A stretch of 64,000 nt of DNA from Leishmania mexicana MHOM/GT/2001/U1103 (lineage: Eukaryota > Euglenozoa > Kinetoplastea > Trypanosomatida > Trypanosomatidae): contig NC_018322.1 in NCBI RefSeq assembly GCF_000234665.1, positions 62,001 through 126,000 of the forward strand. The letters run 5' to 3'. Positions 1-13,100 of this stretch are shown in pieces. The notes beneath the pieces are model-generated. The model saw only the letters and a program-made list of their open reading frames with translations. It made no database searches and was not told the origin of the DNA. How positions within the stretch are numbered: the stretch's first letter is position 1; each line of letters starts with the position of its first letter. Position numbers and translations under genes: made by a program.

Positions 1-3000
1 TTGTTTGGTTGGTTCGTCGCTCCTCCTGCGTCCGTTGATTTATGTCCCGTTTGATCACCGTTCAATTCTTTGTTTTTTTTTTCGCTATTCGCTCTGCTCA
101 GCGGACGCTGTCTCGTCTGATGTCGTCCTCTCCCCTGTTTAAGCCGTCGCTGTCAATTGCCTTCTGCTATGAGTTCTTACGAGCGTCGAAGGTGCGAAAG
201 ATCCAGGAGGCACGCAAAATAGCAACAGCAGGTCGACAAAGTGAGTTGTTGGCTGTTGTGTGGCACTGGAACACGGCGAGACACAACAACGACGGGACAG
301 AGCCGGTGAGGAGAAGGGCAGCGGAGGGCTGGGAAAGAGAATCAACAAGCATCAACGCACTCGATGACACCGGAGGGGGAAAAGATGCGGCGAGAGAGAA
401 CTGAGAAGGGAAGCACTGAATGGAGGGAGGGAGTGGATAAAGGAGATAGAGAAGGGCCAAGTTGCTTGCAGGATATATATATATATTTTTGGTGGCGCAA
501 ACATTAGGGAAATGAGAGGTGGTGTGGCCGTGCAAGTGAAAGGCGCCACACGCACCGAAGAATAGAGTGCGAGAGAGTTGAGTGTTAACACACACGCAAG
601 ACGAGAGAAAGAGGAGGTGAAGGTGAAGGTGTCTGTCTGTCTGTGTGCGCGAATAGAAAGAGATCTGGCTGAAGATGAAGCGCATACCGTCGATGAGAGG
701 TAAGTGATTCACGCTCATGCCTGATTCGGTTTTCGCTTGCGCGACTCGTCAAGAAGGGGAATAAGGGAACAAGTGACCCTGTGGCGCAGCAAAGACGTGC
801 CATCGAGGCGATATGCACGTGCGCCATTCACGTGGATATAGATGTTCGACAAGTCACAGGCGGTGTGAACAGTGCTGTTGCACGAGACTGTATCCTTGCA
901 AAGGGCGCTCTGTGCGTGAGTTGTCAGCTTCGCATTCCCATGATTTTGTGTCGCGTGATTTCAATGCCTGTGGGCATCCGAACGAATATAAAGAACAGAA
1001 TGTGGTGGGTACGCGCCCGCACGTGACATCAAACGTACTGCAAGGAAACAGACACGCGCACAAGTCCAGGGGCTCTACAAAGATCACATGTCACTCGAGC
1101 CGCTACTGCTGAAACTCTCTCTTCCTGCGCGGAGAAGGCCGAGGCAGGGGGAGAGGAAGGAAGCATAGCACATCGCTTCCTCGCTGCCGGTAAAACAGCG
1201 CTCTCGTCTGCCCAAAACCGTCGTCCGCATGCAACCCTCTACGGTGATGCAGACAGCGACACGGGTGTGTGAGACGGAAGAGCACAGCGGAGATATCAGG
1301 GTGGGGCATATACATATAAAACAAAAGGCAGAAACTCCACCACACGTTTGGAGGAAAAAAGGTACGGAGACGCTAGCAGCCGCGAACGAGGGACCACAGA
1401 GAAGCGCCGCACTGCTGTGGCAACGTGTCGAACACAGAGGTCCAAGCAGTGAGCAGTGACTCAAAGCGAGAACGCTCAGGGAACATGAAGAAAAACGAAG
1501 AACAGAGGCAGAAGCAAAAATAAAGGGGGCAAAACAATGTGGCGCCCGTGTATACCGAGGCACGTCGCTCTCGGCATACATAGCCCGCAAGCAAACACAC
1601 ACAACCTGCTCGTGCCGAGCTGCATCTGCGTGCACAAAAACATACCCGCACGCATCGCAGAAAACAACTCAGGGGACGGACAGGAGAGAAACGATAGACA
1701 AGCGCACACTAAAAAAAAAGAAGGGCAGAGGAGGGGCGTGAGAGGGGGGTACAAAATTTAATCACGTGCAAACTCGGGAGGGAGGGAGGGAGGAGAGGGA
1801 AGAGCGAGAAGAATCAAAGAGAGACGCAGACACGCACTAACAAAAAACAGAGAGGGAGAGGGAGAGCAACACATAGATATACGGGTAACGATGCAATGAC
1901 GAAAGCGAGCTCGCACACGAATATGTATTTGACAAGTAGAGACGAAAGAAAACAATAAAATAAGACGAGAGGGCCCTTTTTTTCCTTGTTCTTCAAATAG
2001 TTCCAGTCAACCACAAGCAGGTGAACAGATAGACGCATACAGACACACACACACAACCACCGGGCACGCATCCTCTGTTGCGCTGCTGCCATGCTACGGC
2101 ACCGGGTCAGCCAACGCCGTTTGGCTTCGGCCAGCCCACTGCAACTCCACTGCGTACAGCGCACGCTGGGTCCGCGGCCGCTCTCGGCATCGCCGCAACG
2201 TAGCAAAGGCGGAAAAGTGTAATGTTTCGTTAAAAGTCAGGTGCATCCTCGTATTTGCCGCATTGCCCACACGGTTCTTTGGGAGCTGGTACAATCGTGG
2301 TCATGGCCGCACGTCTCTTCGGCACAGCGCTAGCCCAGGCCGCCCCCTCCGCCGACGCCAGGAGTCCGCCAGCCGTAACCGAGGGCCGGCTGCATGCTGC
2401 GTGGCTTCCCCGCAGAGTGGGTGCTAAGCACTGATACCACGCACTGAGGTGGCCGCCATCATCAAAGTGGGGATAAGTGGACGAAGAAACAACGGAGGAC
2501 ACAGAACTGAAAAAAAAACAGAGATTTGCGCAGGTCACTGCAGACAGCCGCGGGCACACACGCACTCTTTCGTGTATAAACTAAGAGCCCCTGCATGAGT
2601 GATAAGCCACCCCTTCCGAAAAAAAAATATGTTTTTCGATGCCACTTCCCGCCCACATACACAGAGAGAAAAAAAAGAACGATAAAGCGCTGCCTGCGGA
2701 CAGCTGCATTCTGCTCAAATTTTCGTGTGCGTCTCCACTTCTCTTCCCTCGCTCGGCCAGTGCTGTTCTTCATCCGTGTTTGTCGATGATCAGAGGAGAG
2801 AAGAGCGAGCGAGAGACGTCATGAAAGTACAGCAGCCATAGAACCAAAGAAGCGGAGGAGCATACAGGGCAGCAGGAAACAGAGAACGGGTACGAAGGCG
2901 GATTAATATGGGCGTTCGAAAAAAAAACGAAGCGAAACCCGAACAAGCGGAGAGCCAATCATCGAACACTGAAGAGGAAGATACAGGATATAGGCGAGCA

Positions 3001-6000
3001 TAACAACTGAAAAAGAAAAACGAAAAGGGGGGCGGTGAGCGATCCAAACAAATTACAAACCGGAAAAAAAGAAAAAGGCATGCCACATTTTCCTATTCAA
3101 CATCTTGCGTGCGTGCGAAGACGCGTGGGGGTGGTGTGCCGATATGCACACGCACAGCAGAGGAGGTGCGCTCGCTCAACAGGAAGAAACGATCGCAGCA
3201 ACGGACGTCTTTATCGATACATATGTCGTGAGCCGCCCGCTTCCCATGGCCACCGCCTTACATCCATCTCGCCATGTGCGACGCACGGTGTCGCTTTCCA
3301 GTTCTGCACCTGCGTAGCGCTCCTCTCATACAGACACGGCACTGCCAGCCTGGATGTCACCAGAGAATACGCCAAAAAAAAAAGGAGCGAAGAAAGCATC
3401 GTTGCATGCGTGTGCGTTTTCCTCAAACTTCGAGGGCATATGAGAGGGGGACGCGTGCACGTGCGGCGGCGGGGGGGGGGGGGGGGGCAAAACGAGGCGG
3501 GAAGGAGGGAGGAAGAGAAGGAAGCAAAGTCGTGTGCACACAACACGTTAATCCCCACCCCGGCAAGGCGCCGACGCATAAGCAGGCAGAGAAAACCTGC
3601 GGAGCAGGATCCGTGAAACCAAAAAGACAAAAGAAAAGCGTGGCGACTCTCACGAAGCTTTTATACCTAGAGGAGAGCAGTCGGTGGGTGACGGGAGGGG
3701 GGAAGCAAGCGAAGGTGGCACAAACAGAAGAGAGAAAAACACAACGGACTCAGCACAGTACGGAAACGACGAAGCGACTAAGGAGAAGGCGAAACAAGGG
3801 TGGCACTGCACAAGAACTGGGGAAAGGCAGAGAAACGGTGGAGTGCGTGCGGCGCAGGGGCCGCAAACACGGAGATACGAAGAAAAGCCCCAGTGGGGAA
3901 GGAAAAGCGTGAGCGAAGGCCGATACAGTGCACAGTGACAAAGGGGAAGGTGCGAAGAAAACAGAAAAAACCCCAGAGAAAACTACGGAAGCGGAAGAGA
4001 GAACAAAATAGTCTTATTGGCACCAACGAGATGCGTATATAGAAAGCATGCAACTTGCTTGCCCGAACGCGTGGCTGATCAGAGGCAGGTGCCGACATCA
4101 TGGAGCAAGCAGGCAAGCAAAACAAGGAAAAGACGAGAGAGAGCGAGCGAGAGACAGAAACAGGACAGGGGGCACACGAGATGGGGCGGGGTGGAGGGCT
4201 GGTGCGGAGCAGAGGAGAAAACAGGAATAATAGTAAAACAAAAAAAACGGAAGCGGTGAGCGAAGAGAAGAAGGCCCAGAAACAGATGAAGAGTTGAAGG
4301 CACACTAAACAAGCCAAGAGGATTGGAGCACAAGAAGGGAGGAGCGGCATCACTACCGCGAAGAAAGTCATGACATCACACCGAGGAAGCTTTAAGAGGA
4401 GAGAACTCTATGAAGTAGCGCATGTATGTATGGGTGAGCATGCAGATGCGAGCGCGGGCCTCCCATGACTGTGCTACCTGTGTCTTCCCATTGAGCCTGA
4501 TAAAATGCAGTCGTTGGCCGCTTCACCAGAGGAGCTGCAAGCATCGCCCAGCAGAGCATACAGGAATACACGTAGGCGCGAAGGCGCAAGCCCGGAGAGG
4601 CCGCGGCACAAAGTGCGAGCGAAAGAAAACATCATACAACAACGCACGCAGAGAACAAGTGTGGAGTGGTGAGCGGTGACGGAAACGAGTGGCACAGACG
4701 AAAAAAAAAACATTTCACCTAACGCAACGCACGTGGCGTCTAAAGTGCCCCCACTCGGACACGGTCGACTGTGCACGAGGAGAAAACGCTTTGATATCAC
4801 GGCAAAAAGCACAAGGTGGAACACTAAAAAAGACGATGAGTGACGATCAATCGCCGCATCTCTCCACCACACTTAGCTCTGCCAGCGGCCTCGACACGAG
4901 CAAACACCCTCCCACCACCACCACCCCAAGAAAAAAAAAACGAAGTTTAAATAGTCAAAATAGAATCCCGAACGAAAAAAAAGTGCGCGCACACACGCAC
5001 ACACAAACAGCAAAAAAAAGGAAAGGAAACGGCTGAAATAAAAAAAGAAAACGAAGGAAAAGCAGCGGTCAACACAGACAGCGGAGAGAAGCAATCGAGA
5101 ACTAAAAAAGAGAGTGCAAACGCGTAAACCAAAACACAGACGTACGAGGCGTTCGGGCCTCGACGAGGAGGGCCATGAAGACGGATACACCCGAAACGAC
5201 GCGTGGAGGAGGTGAAAGACAGAGACAGACACATCTGACGCATCGTAAGCCGAAAGAGGAAAACCAAAAGAAAACAAAAGACCCAGGCAATGCGGCACTG
5301 CACTGATACCCCGAAACAAGAGGAAAAAGGAGAGAGACGAAGCACACTCGGCACATACGCATCGAAGGACCGAGAGGCACTCACGACAAAGTGGAAGTTG
5401 AGCCGTGTATCAAAGTAAACGCCTCCCCATCTGCTGGGACGCCTTCCTTCTCCTGTCCGCTCCTTGATGTGCGCGAGCGCCCCGCGCAACAGTGATGTCA
5501 ACACTGAAAGGAACGATACAAGTCCTCGGATGCTCCGCAACAAGCGTGCCGCGAAGAAAGAGAGAGGGATCCAGAGACAACCTAAAGAACGGGAAAGGAA
5601 AAAACAAAAAGAAATTGCGAGCAAACAGGTAAACAGGCGCACGCATATACAGTGCACCGCACACGCTTTCAGGCACACAGGCAAGCGACCACACACTCTC
5701 CTCGTCAACCTCGCTCATCTTCTCGATTACGAAAGCAAGAGGTGCTCTCTTTTCCATTAAGATCATGTTTTTTTTTCGTCTTTTTGTGGTTAGCGGAAGA
5801 ACTATGCGTACTGCTCGACTTCCACGGAACACAACCGAGTGGGCTCTTCTGTTTCTCTTCGTGTCGACGCAGATGCTATGACGCTCATGAATTTCTTCGT
5901 CGCTGAATATGTATACATCCCTCTATCGTCGGGGCAAGCACCGCTGTCGGGGAGAACCGATAGAAAGCAAACAAAAAAACGGAAGAGTACTAGCAATGCT

Positions 6001-6667
6001 CACGACAACGACACACGCATAGAGAGACAAGAGCAGGCGACGAAGGAGAAGGGGGCGACTTTAACACGAAATGAAAACTTCGACAGAGAACGAATAAGGC
6101 AGCCCCACACATACATATACATATACACGCGATAGGAAAAAGACTCAAACCAGAAAAATAAAAATCGAAGGAGTAGCAAGACGCCCTCGGTGAACGGAGG
6201 TGGCTTGAACACAACTCAGTGGGTGCGAATTGGGGAGTTGAAGAAGGCAAATCTCTATCATCCCCCCACACCACACACACAAAAGTCCGCACGCCCACCG
6301 AACACCTGCGCGCCCGCGCTCTCTTCGCCGATCGATCTCCCTACTTCAAGGAGAAACACATGCACCTCCCCTGTCGTCAGGTCCCGTCCCTACGCGTGTC
6401 TGAGCCGTTGCACCCAAACTAGACTTTTCTTGAGACCGCTGCGACAAAGACATGCCGGAATCTGACGAGCTGCGTGTCTTTCTGCCCCGCTTCTTGCCCC
6501 ATTCCTCCGTAATGCTCTGCTCGGCACGAGGACCGTCTACACGAAAAGACTCAGTTCAATTCCCGGCACGCCTTGTCACTGCCGCAGGTGACAGTCCTCA
6601 TCCACATAGACACACAGTGGGTGCACTTCTTCATCTCGCGCCCATTCTCTGCCACAGAACGCGGGGG
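1..6667. other. gene-free 3' flank, purine-rich on the plus strand
   Basis: I see no credible gene here. The plus strand is dominated by A/G runs and short CA, GA and AT repeats, with an AT run at about 472-485 and a run of 17 G at 3471-3487. The open frames present have A-rich or pyrimidine-biased codons unlike the real genes of the window. A GC-richer island at about 2085-2480 is listed separately. The stretch lies downstream of the 7299-8342 gene in the direction of transcription, so it could be a very long 3' UTR or untranscribed spacer. Confidence 0.6.
2085..2480 (-). other. GC-rich island, possible decayed coding or retroposon fragment
   Basis: This 0.4 kb block stands out from its purine-rich surroundings by balanced, GC-rich composition. 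Minus-strand frames give protein-like text, including a C-x2-C motif (PCGQCGKYEDAP) near 2237-2275 that ends at a stop at about 2230. I recognise no family. A degenerate remnant, as proposed for the islands near 16 and 32 kb, is the simplest reading, but the evidence is thin. Confidence 0.22.
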
Positions 6668-7182
6668 CAACCTCCACTCTACCCCCGCCCACCCGTGTGA
6701 CACGTTACAGGCCCCCCACCAACCCCACCCCCGCGTGTGGTGCGAGGCAGTGCTTTACACGCGCGCTACAAAAATGCCAACACAGTCATCTGAGCACGGC
6801 CTGCGCCTCAATCTCCGCCCACCACCCCGCGCCTCACAGCCGCTTCCCTCACCAGCGGGCAGTGTCACCGCCGTGGGTGAGACGTACGCTCGAGTCACGT
6901 GGGCACGCTGCCCATCATGTGGACGGCACAGACCTGTTCACAGTCGCAGGTCGCCCCGACGCACCGCCGTCCAGGGCACGACCGCCGACGTCAGCAGGGA
7001 TGCGTCGCACTCGCCACCCCTCTACGTCGTAGGCACCTGGCCCTGTCACCACCCGAAGTGGTTCGGCATGTGGCAGGGATATAGGAGGGCTGCGCTGGCT
7101 TCCCCCCAGACCCACACACAGAGAGAGAGAGTGCAGGGGTCGCTGGGGCCCTGAGATGCCACGCGTTGAGGAGTGCTCTCGT
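6668..7182 (-). mobile_element. SIDER2-like degenerate retroposon, copy 1
   Basis: About 515 bp shared with copies at 33525-34054, 52779-53346 and 62170-62453. From 6785 to about 7130 it matches copy 2 position for position with no difference I can find. Both outer ends are diverged: the CCCCTCATGACAGGGG-type 5' end of the other copies is replaced here by unrelated bases near 7165-7182. Minus orientation is inferred from copy 3, whose A-rich tail marks the 3' end. It begins about 117 bp downstream of the stop of the 7299-8342 gene, that is, in its 3' UTR. SIDER2 elements are known in Leishmania to destabilise or silence mRNAs. The family name is by recollection. Confidence 0.75.
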
Positions 7183-7298
7183 CACGAGTGAACACGAACG
7201 AATTCGCGGCGACAATAGCCAACCCGTGGACGCGGAGAAGGCTACAGAGGAGAGAGCGCAGAGACCCATTCGGGAGGAGGGTGACAGCAGAAGTTCGC

Positions 7299-8342
7299 TC
7301 ACGAGTAGCCTTTAAAAGTCCGTGAAGAAGGGCGATGGCGTATCGTGACGGTAATCCCGCTATCCAGCGCGTGTATCGTCGTCGGCCCCACAAACGTCTC
7401 ACAAGTGCACCTGGGAGCCGCCACGAAGCCAGTCCTTTCCGCAGCTACACGCTGCGTGTTCCCCAAACCACGCATAACTGCCATAGTAGCCGTACACTGG
7501 GAGTGGCTGGGGCAACTCATCAATGCGGTGCCAACTCTGCGCGGCGTTTCCATCCCACGCGGTGTATCTATGCCGGTGCAGTCGGCTGCATTCATTCCGC
7601 TGGCGCAGCGGCCAAGCACCGGAGGTGCCGGGTCTTCTGAACACAGCTTCACCGCCTTCAAGTAGCTGCTGCTCGGTGACCTTTCTGAGCCGCCGTACTG
7701 CCACGAATGAGGTACATGCGCGGTCCGCGGTGTCCGCATCTTCTGCGTGTAGTCCTCTGACAGCTTTCCCATCAGCGGGATGCCACGGCACTGGTGGAAG
7801 GCACAGGTGTTGTGCACCGCAAGCAGCGCAGCCTCTGCAGCGCCTTGCTCGGAAAAGGTGATGAAGACGATGCGGCGGCGCTCCGTCGCGTCGATCAGTG
7901 GGGCTGTGTCATTGTGCATCGTCACCTTCCTCACAGAGCCGTAGGGGCTCACAAGATGGACCAGGTCCTCCTCCGTCACCTCCAGCGGCACGTTGCGCAG
8001 GAACAGCTTGTTCATCCTCAGCCGCTCCTGCCCAGCTGGCGTGTCGTCGTGCTGCTGCTTCGCCCACTGCACAGACACCGTCTTGCCCAGCAGCGGCATC
8101 CCGTGGGCATCACGCATCGCGCGCAGCGCCTCCTCGTGCTCCTCGTAGCGCACAAACGCCGTTCCAAGGCTCTGGCCACTGTAGATGTCGCGCATCACCA
8201 TCGACGAGGTGATGTTGCCGAAGGCGGAGAAGATCTCGCGCAGACGGTTGTCGTCCACCTCGCGGGGCAGGTAGCGGACGAAGAGGTTCGTGCTGCTCGG
8301 CGTGAAGGAGCTCTTGTGCTTGTGGGGAGAATTCTTAGACAT
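7299..8342 (-). CDS. RNA-binding protein with two RRM domains (paralogue A)
   Basis: 347 aa. RRM1 spans about residues 18-96, with RNP2 LFVRYL at 20-25 and an atypical RNP1 LGTAFVRY at 59-66. RRM2 spans about 110-198, opening MNKLFLRNVP and closing with the motif CRGIPLMGKLSEDY. The linker QQHDDTPAGQERL is shared almost exactly with the paralogue at 23767-24795, and the two also align at DNA level, so they arose by duplication. The C-terminal ~150 residues are Ser/Thr/Cys-rich and not shared. The role is presumably binding to mRNA, where trypanosomatids exert most gene control; the target is unknown. The start is the first Met, 17 residues before RRM1. A SIDER2-like repeat sits just after the stop. 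Confidence 0.93.
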   Translation of the reverse strand: MSKNSPHKHKSSFTPSSTNLFVRYLPREVDDNRLREIFSAFGNITSSMVMRDIYSGQSLGTAFVRYEEHEEALRAMRDAHGMPLLGKTVSVQWAKQQHDDTPAGQERLRMNKLFLRNVPLEVTEEDLVHLVSPYGSVRKVTMHNDTAPLIDATERRRIVFITFSEQGAAEAALLAVHNTCAFHQCRGIPLMGKLSEDYTQKMRTPRTAHVPHSWQYGGSERSPSSSYLKAVKLCSEDPAPPVLGRCASGMNAADCTGIDTPRGMETPRRVGTALMSCPSHSQCTATMAVMRGLGNTQRVAAERTGFVAAPRCTCETFVGPTTIHALDSGITVTIRHRPSSRTFKGYS

Positions 8343-10080
8343 CTTCTTTCTCGCGTGTCGAGGACGAAAGGATAGTTATGGAGGCGCTGCTGTGTGCAAA
8401 GTGGGGAAGCGAGGACGCTGATCGGGCCCAGATGTATGTAAGGCGTTCCGGTCTGTGTGTGTTTGTGTGTGGTGCGACGCAGATAGCGCGGCAGAAAGTC
8501 CTTGACACGTTGCTGTTGTGGGTGTTGTTTTTTTTTGTTTTGTGGGCGTGAGAGAGACATCCGTGCAAGGGGAGAGACCGGGGCGAAAGGAGGAGCGAAA
8601 ATGGGAGGCGAGCAAAGTGTTGACGGAATGCAGACGCACCCCACGCAGAGGGGGGCCTCGCGCCTTTCGTTGCACCGTAAACGTGTTACGGTGGATGCAG
8701 CTCCTCCTCTCCCGTTGGTCTCGCCGAAGGGCGTCCTCGTGTGGCAGTGCGCCTGCGTTTTGTGTGGTGGTTTTTTTTTGCTTCGCCCGTTGCTGTTTTC
8801 TTAAGCTAAGAGGTGTGAGCAAAGGCGCGCAGCTGCGCTGCCTGGCAGGGTATGTGTGCGTACTGACGAGGCAGGAAGGTGCGCATAGCGGTTTGTATAG
8901 GTGCGCGCATTTGTGCTTACAGGTGAAAATCCAGCGCCAAACCCTGGGCGTGTGCGCATGGAGGGAGGGTGCAGCGTTCAGCAGAGGAGAAGGCCATGTA
9001 ACAAGACCCGAGGTTCGAGGTTAAGGCGAATATTCTACATTTTGGAGAGATAGCGAAGATGCATGTCGACCCCGCCGCAAAACTTGTCGCTCGACAGCAG
9101 CAGCAGCCTTCACCACCTTCACAGATGGGAAAGATCGAGTCGTTTAAGATAGAGAGGGGGACCGAGAGAGCACCTCAGACACCGCTAGAGGCTCCATCGC
9201 CTTATATTCTCTCTCTCTCGGAGCTGCGTTGCAATATTCGGGGCTCCCTCCTCGTTTATTTCCTGCGCGTCAGTGCGCTCTGGGTGGGGGCGGATGCCTC
9301 CAGTGACGGGAGTGGTGATTCCGCGAGACTGAAGCATTCCCCTTGGCGGCGGGACGTGGGTTGAGCTACATCGGAGGCCGTGTTGGCATTCTGTGTTCTC
9401 TCTCTGCATTTTCATTCTTTTGCTTTCTAGTAAGCCTCTCTTTTTCGTTCAGTTCATCAGTGCAGCCGCACTGCCCGTGTCTCACGCCTCGCACCCGTGC
9501 CCTTCCCTCCCTATAGAAATTCTCCCCGCACGACAGCCACTGTGATACTGGGAAAAGGAGGGAGGCACGCACACCAGTGGTAGGCTAACGCGCATCCTCA
9601 CCGAGCACTTTTTCTTCGTCGAGTGCACGTACTTGCCCCGTCCTTCTTGCGCGAAAACCAGGAAAGGCAACAGGCGAGCGAAACTCGAACAGAGAGACTC
9701 AGCGAGCATTTTCGGAGAAATGGCGACAGAGAAAATGAGGGGCACGAGTAGGTCAGCGTAAGAACACAAGTCAACGCACAGATTCAGCTGCATTTTGGTC
9801 GAGTACGCCTCAAGAGAAAGCGTGCATGCAAAAGGGAGAGGGAAGTAGAGCACACGTCACAGCAAACCTAGAAGCGGCGAGAGAATAAAAGCCGTCGCAC
9901 AACATGTAGAGGGAAGACAAGGAGGAGGGGGGGGGCGTGAAAGAGGGGGGAACGAGGCCGGGGGCGGAGGGAGGGAGGGAGAGAGGGGGGAAGAGGATGC
10001 GGTAGATGATGTCGGGGTTCAAACAAAAAAGAAGACGTCCGTAGAAATATCTTTGATTTGCCGTCCTTTCCCTTCCCTTC

Positions 10081-10111
<31 letters not shown>

Positions 10112-13100
10112 ATTTACGTTGATCATCTTCCTCTTTGTTTTTTTTTGGCTGCTGGCGTGTGTGGGGGAGGGGGATGAGTGGGCGCGTGTGTAGGGGCGGT
10201 GGCGGTGGAGCAGACTTGTCCAGCGAGAGAGAAGGCGAAAAAAAAAAGACAACAACCAACAACAAAACAAAACAAAAACGGATGAGGAAAGATCGAAAAA
10301 AGAAAAGAAGAGGGGGGAAGGAGAGAGAGATGGGGAGGGAGGAGGAGTCGCGAGGGATAAAGGCAACGCACGAAGGAAACAACAACAACAACAAAACGAA
10401 ATGGACGTAAAGTAAAATCATGAAGGAGGAGAAGGTGAGGGTGAGGGCGAAACGAAAGAAACAAAGAAAAAAGGGAACAAGGCAGGAGATCGGAAGACTT
10501 ACAGGCGAGGAGGGGAGAGGGAAGGCAACGCCAGGCGGCTGCAGACGAAAACGAAGACGACGACGCAAAACACGGTAACGCACGCAGGCCCACAAAAGGA
10601 TGAGGACAAAAGAAGAGCGCAAGAAGCACATACAAGGCTGCGTCGTCCATTTTTCTTTTTTCTTCGTCAGTTGCTGCTGCTGTCGTTGGAACACTTTGTG
10701 GAAGGAAAGACGCTGGAGGCGAGAATGGCGGTGTGCCGGGAATTTTCGTAGGGCACGCAAGCTAGAGGGTCAGAGTGCGACAAGGAAGTGCGTGTGAGCT
10801 CTCGCGTGGAGGTAGGTTGGCGTGTAGCTCGGACGGTCACGCAGAGATGCGCACACGCCACGTTGCCCCTTTTCCATAAAACACTCCCTACGTGCGCAGC
10901 AGGAGCTCTTCTCTTCGCGCACTCGCCGCGTTGTCTTTTCGACCGTGGCCAAGCACTCACACATGTATTCATCCGCGCACGGAGGCAAACCAATGTTGAC
11001 GCGCGCACTCGCGCATACACAGAGACACGGCCCACGTACGCCGCAAAACACAGACCCTGATGAAGGCGAAAGGGCAACGGAATCACAGGAGGGTAGCAGC
11101 GTGGAGCCACAGAAAAAAAGAGAAAAAAGCGCGCGCATTTTGTATGCATGCGGCTTGTGTGTGGGGAAGAGACAAGGTTGATGGTGGCGAGGCAGAGAAC
11201 TCACTCTTGTGCACCGTGTGCACGTATTGAAAAGGGTGCCAAGAAGAATAATGTACACAGAAAATCAAAAGCCACCACACACCACCACCATCTAAGCAGC
11301 AACAAGACGTGAAAACTAAAACACAGCAAGGGAGAGAGGGGGAAGGAGGAGCGGGATAAAAGAAACTCGAAGAGACAGACGGAACAACGAGCATTTCGTG
11401 ACGGGGAAGACGAAGAGCGCCTGGCGGGCATCGCCTCCTCACCGTACCTGCTTCGCGCATCTCCCTTCACGTGGCCCACTGCCTCCCCACCCACCCCTCA
11501 CCCCCTCCACAGTCCATTAGTTGCTTCCCATGTTTGCTGTTGTGTTTGGGAGGGGGGCGCATGCACCGCCAAAAATGCGCACTCAGAGCGTCTGTGGGGA
11601 GAATGGGAAAGAGGAGAAGGGCATTCGCCGCTGGGGGTTCGAAAAAACAAAAATCGAAGGACGATGGAGACAGATGGGGTGGCAATGGGTAGGGGAGGGG
11701 GGATGGCAGTAGCGAGAAGAGAAGCACGTGCAAGTGGGGGTGAGGGAGGGATAGCGTCACGTAAGCACACGCCGCAATGAAGGAGAGCTTTGAAGCAAAA
11801 GGAGGCACAGCATAGGAAAAAAAGGAGGAGAGACCGCAGACCCTTCATCACCCCACCACAACAAAATACAGACACACTGGTAAGGGAGCCCGCTGGGGCA
11901 GGGAGGTCACGGCGCTGGGCATTCTGCGCAGCGGCACGCACATACAAAAGTGCACGCACAAGAGTCACCGAATCCTCTGCCCTCCTCTCTTCGCTTTTTT
12001 ACCATCACCACAGCGGCACGGACGAAGGGAGGAGGAAAGGAGGAGGAGCGTGCGTAAAAAGGATGTCGGCACGAAAGCCAAAGGTGAACAGGCATGAGCT
12101 CCAATCGCACGGCATTCCTCTCTCCCGCAGGGAACAACGACCACGAGGGCTCGCCAGTGTCCGTGTTTTGGCTTCGTGTTGGCAACCTTTGCTGCCAATC
12201 CTTCACGTCTACACCATTCCATCGCACCCACTGGCACTAAGACAGCCACCCCGCAAAGAAACTGGATAGAATCTATCCACGGTGCCTCGGCGTAGCTGCG
12301 CGCGTGCCTGCAGCGCGTACGCCCGCTTGATATAGCGAGAAGAAAAAAAAGAAAGCCGATCAGAGAAGAAAGTGCGAGAAAGCAGAGACTAAGAAAAAGC
12401 GCCTCAAAAGACGCGCTGCCAGCGCGTCTTCGTCAGCACAACAGACACGACAGGGAAGTGAGCACAAAATTCACAAAGGGCGCATGGCCAAGAGTAAAAA
12501 CACAGGAGCTGTGAATAGGCGCCTTGAACGGGAGGCGAACGGAGCACTGCTCATTCAAAGGCAAAGAGAAGAAGTAAGGGACATCTGCGAGCCTTTGTCC
12601 TTCCCGCCACGCGTCCTCTTGCAATCATGGCGCACACAACCACAAGAACTGCGTGCTGGAGTGAATACTATATGAACACCGTTGCATGCAGAGCTGTCTC
12701 GCCGTTTTTCCTCTCTTCTTGTCATCGTAGCTTTGTGCGGCAGACACCCACCTACCCACACACACACACACACGCCAATCAATGCAACAGCACCGAGAGA
12801 GGAAAGAGGAGCGCACAGTATACGTACAAGACAGTGTAGAGGGCAGATGGACAACGAAAACACTCTTGAAACGGCGATGGGAGTGTTTATGCCCTTGAGT
12901 GTTAATGCGGCTGGCTCGGTAACGCTTCGCATCTCTCCCTCTCTCACGCTTTCCTCCTTCCACTTTCCATCTGACGATGTTTTCATCCGAGGTGTCTGTG
13001 CCTGTGGGCGCTATGAGAAGGCGACACAGGCCAATCGAAAACGGCGCGCAGCTGATAGCGAAATCGAATACATGCAAACAACAAAAAAAACGACACACAG

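Noticed and set aside
9810..10760. 316-codon minus-strand open frame
   Set aside because: Low-complexity Ser/Pro/Leu/Phe with His-Thr repeats from a TG run; not gene-like.
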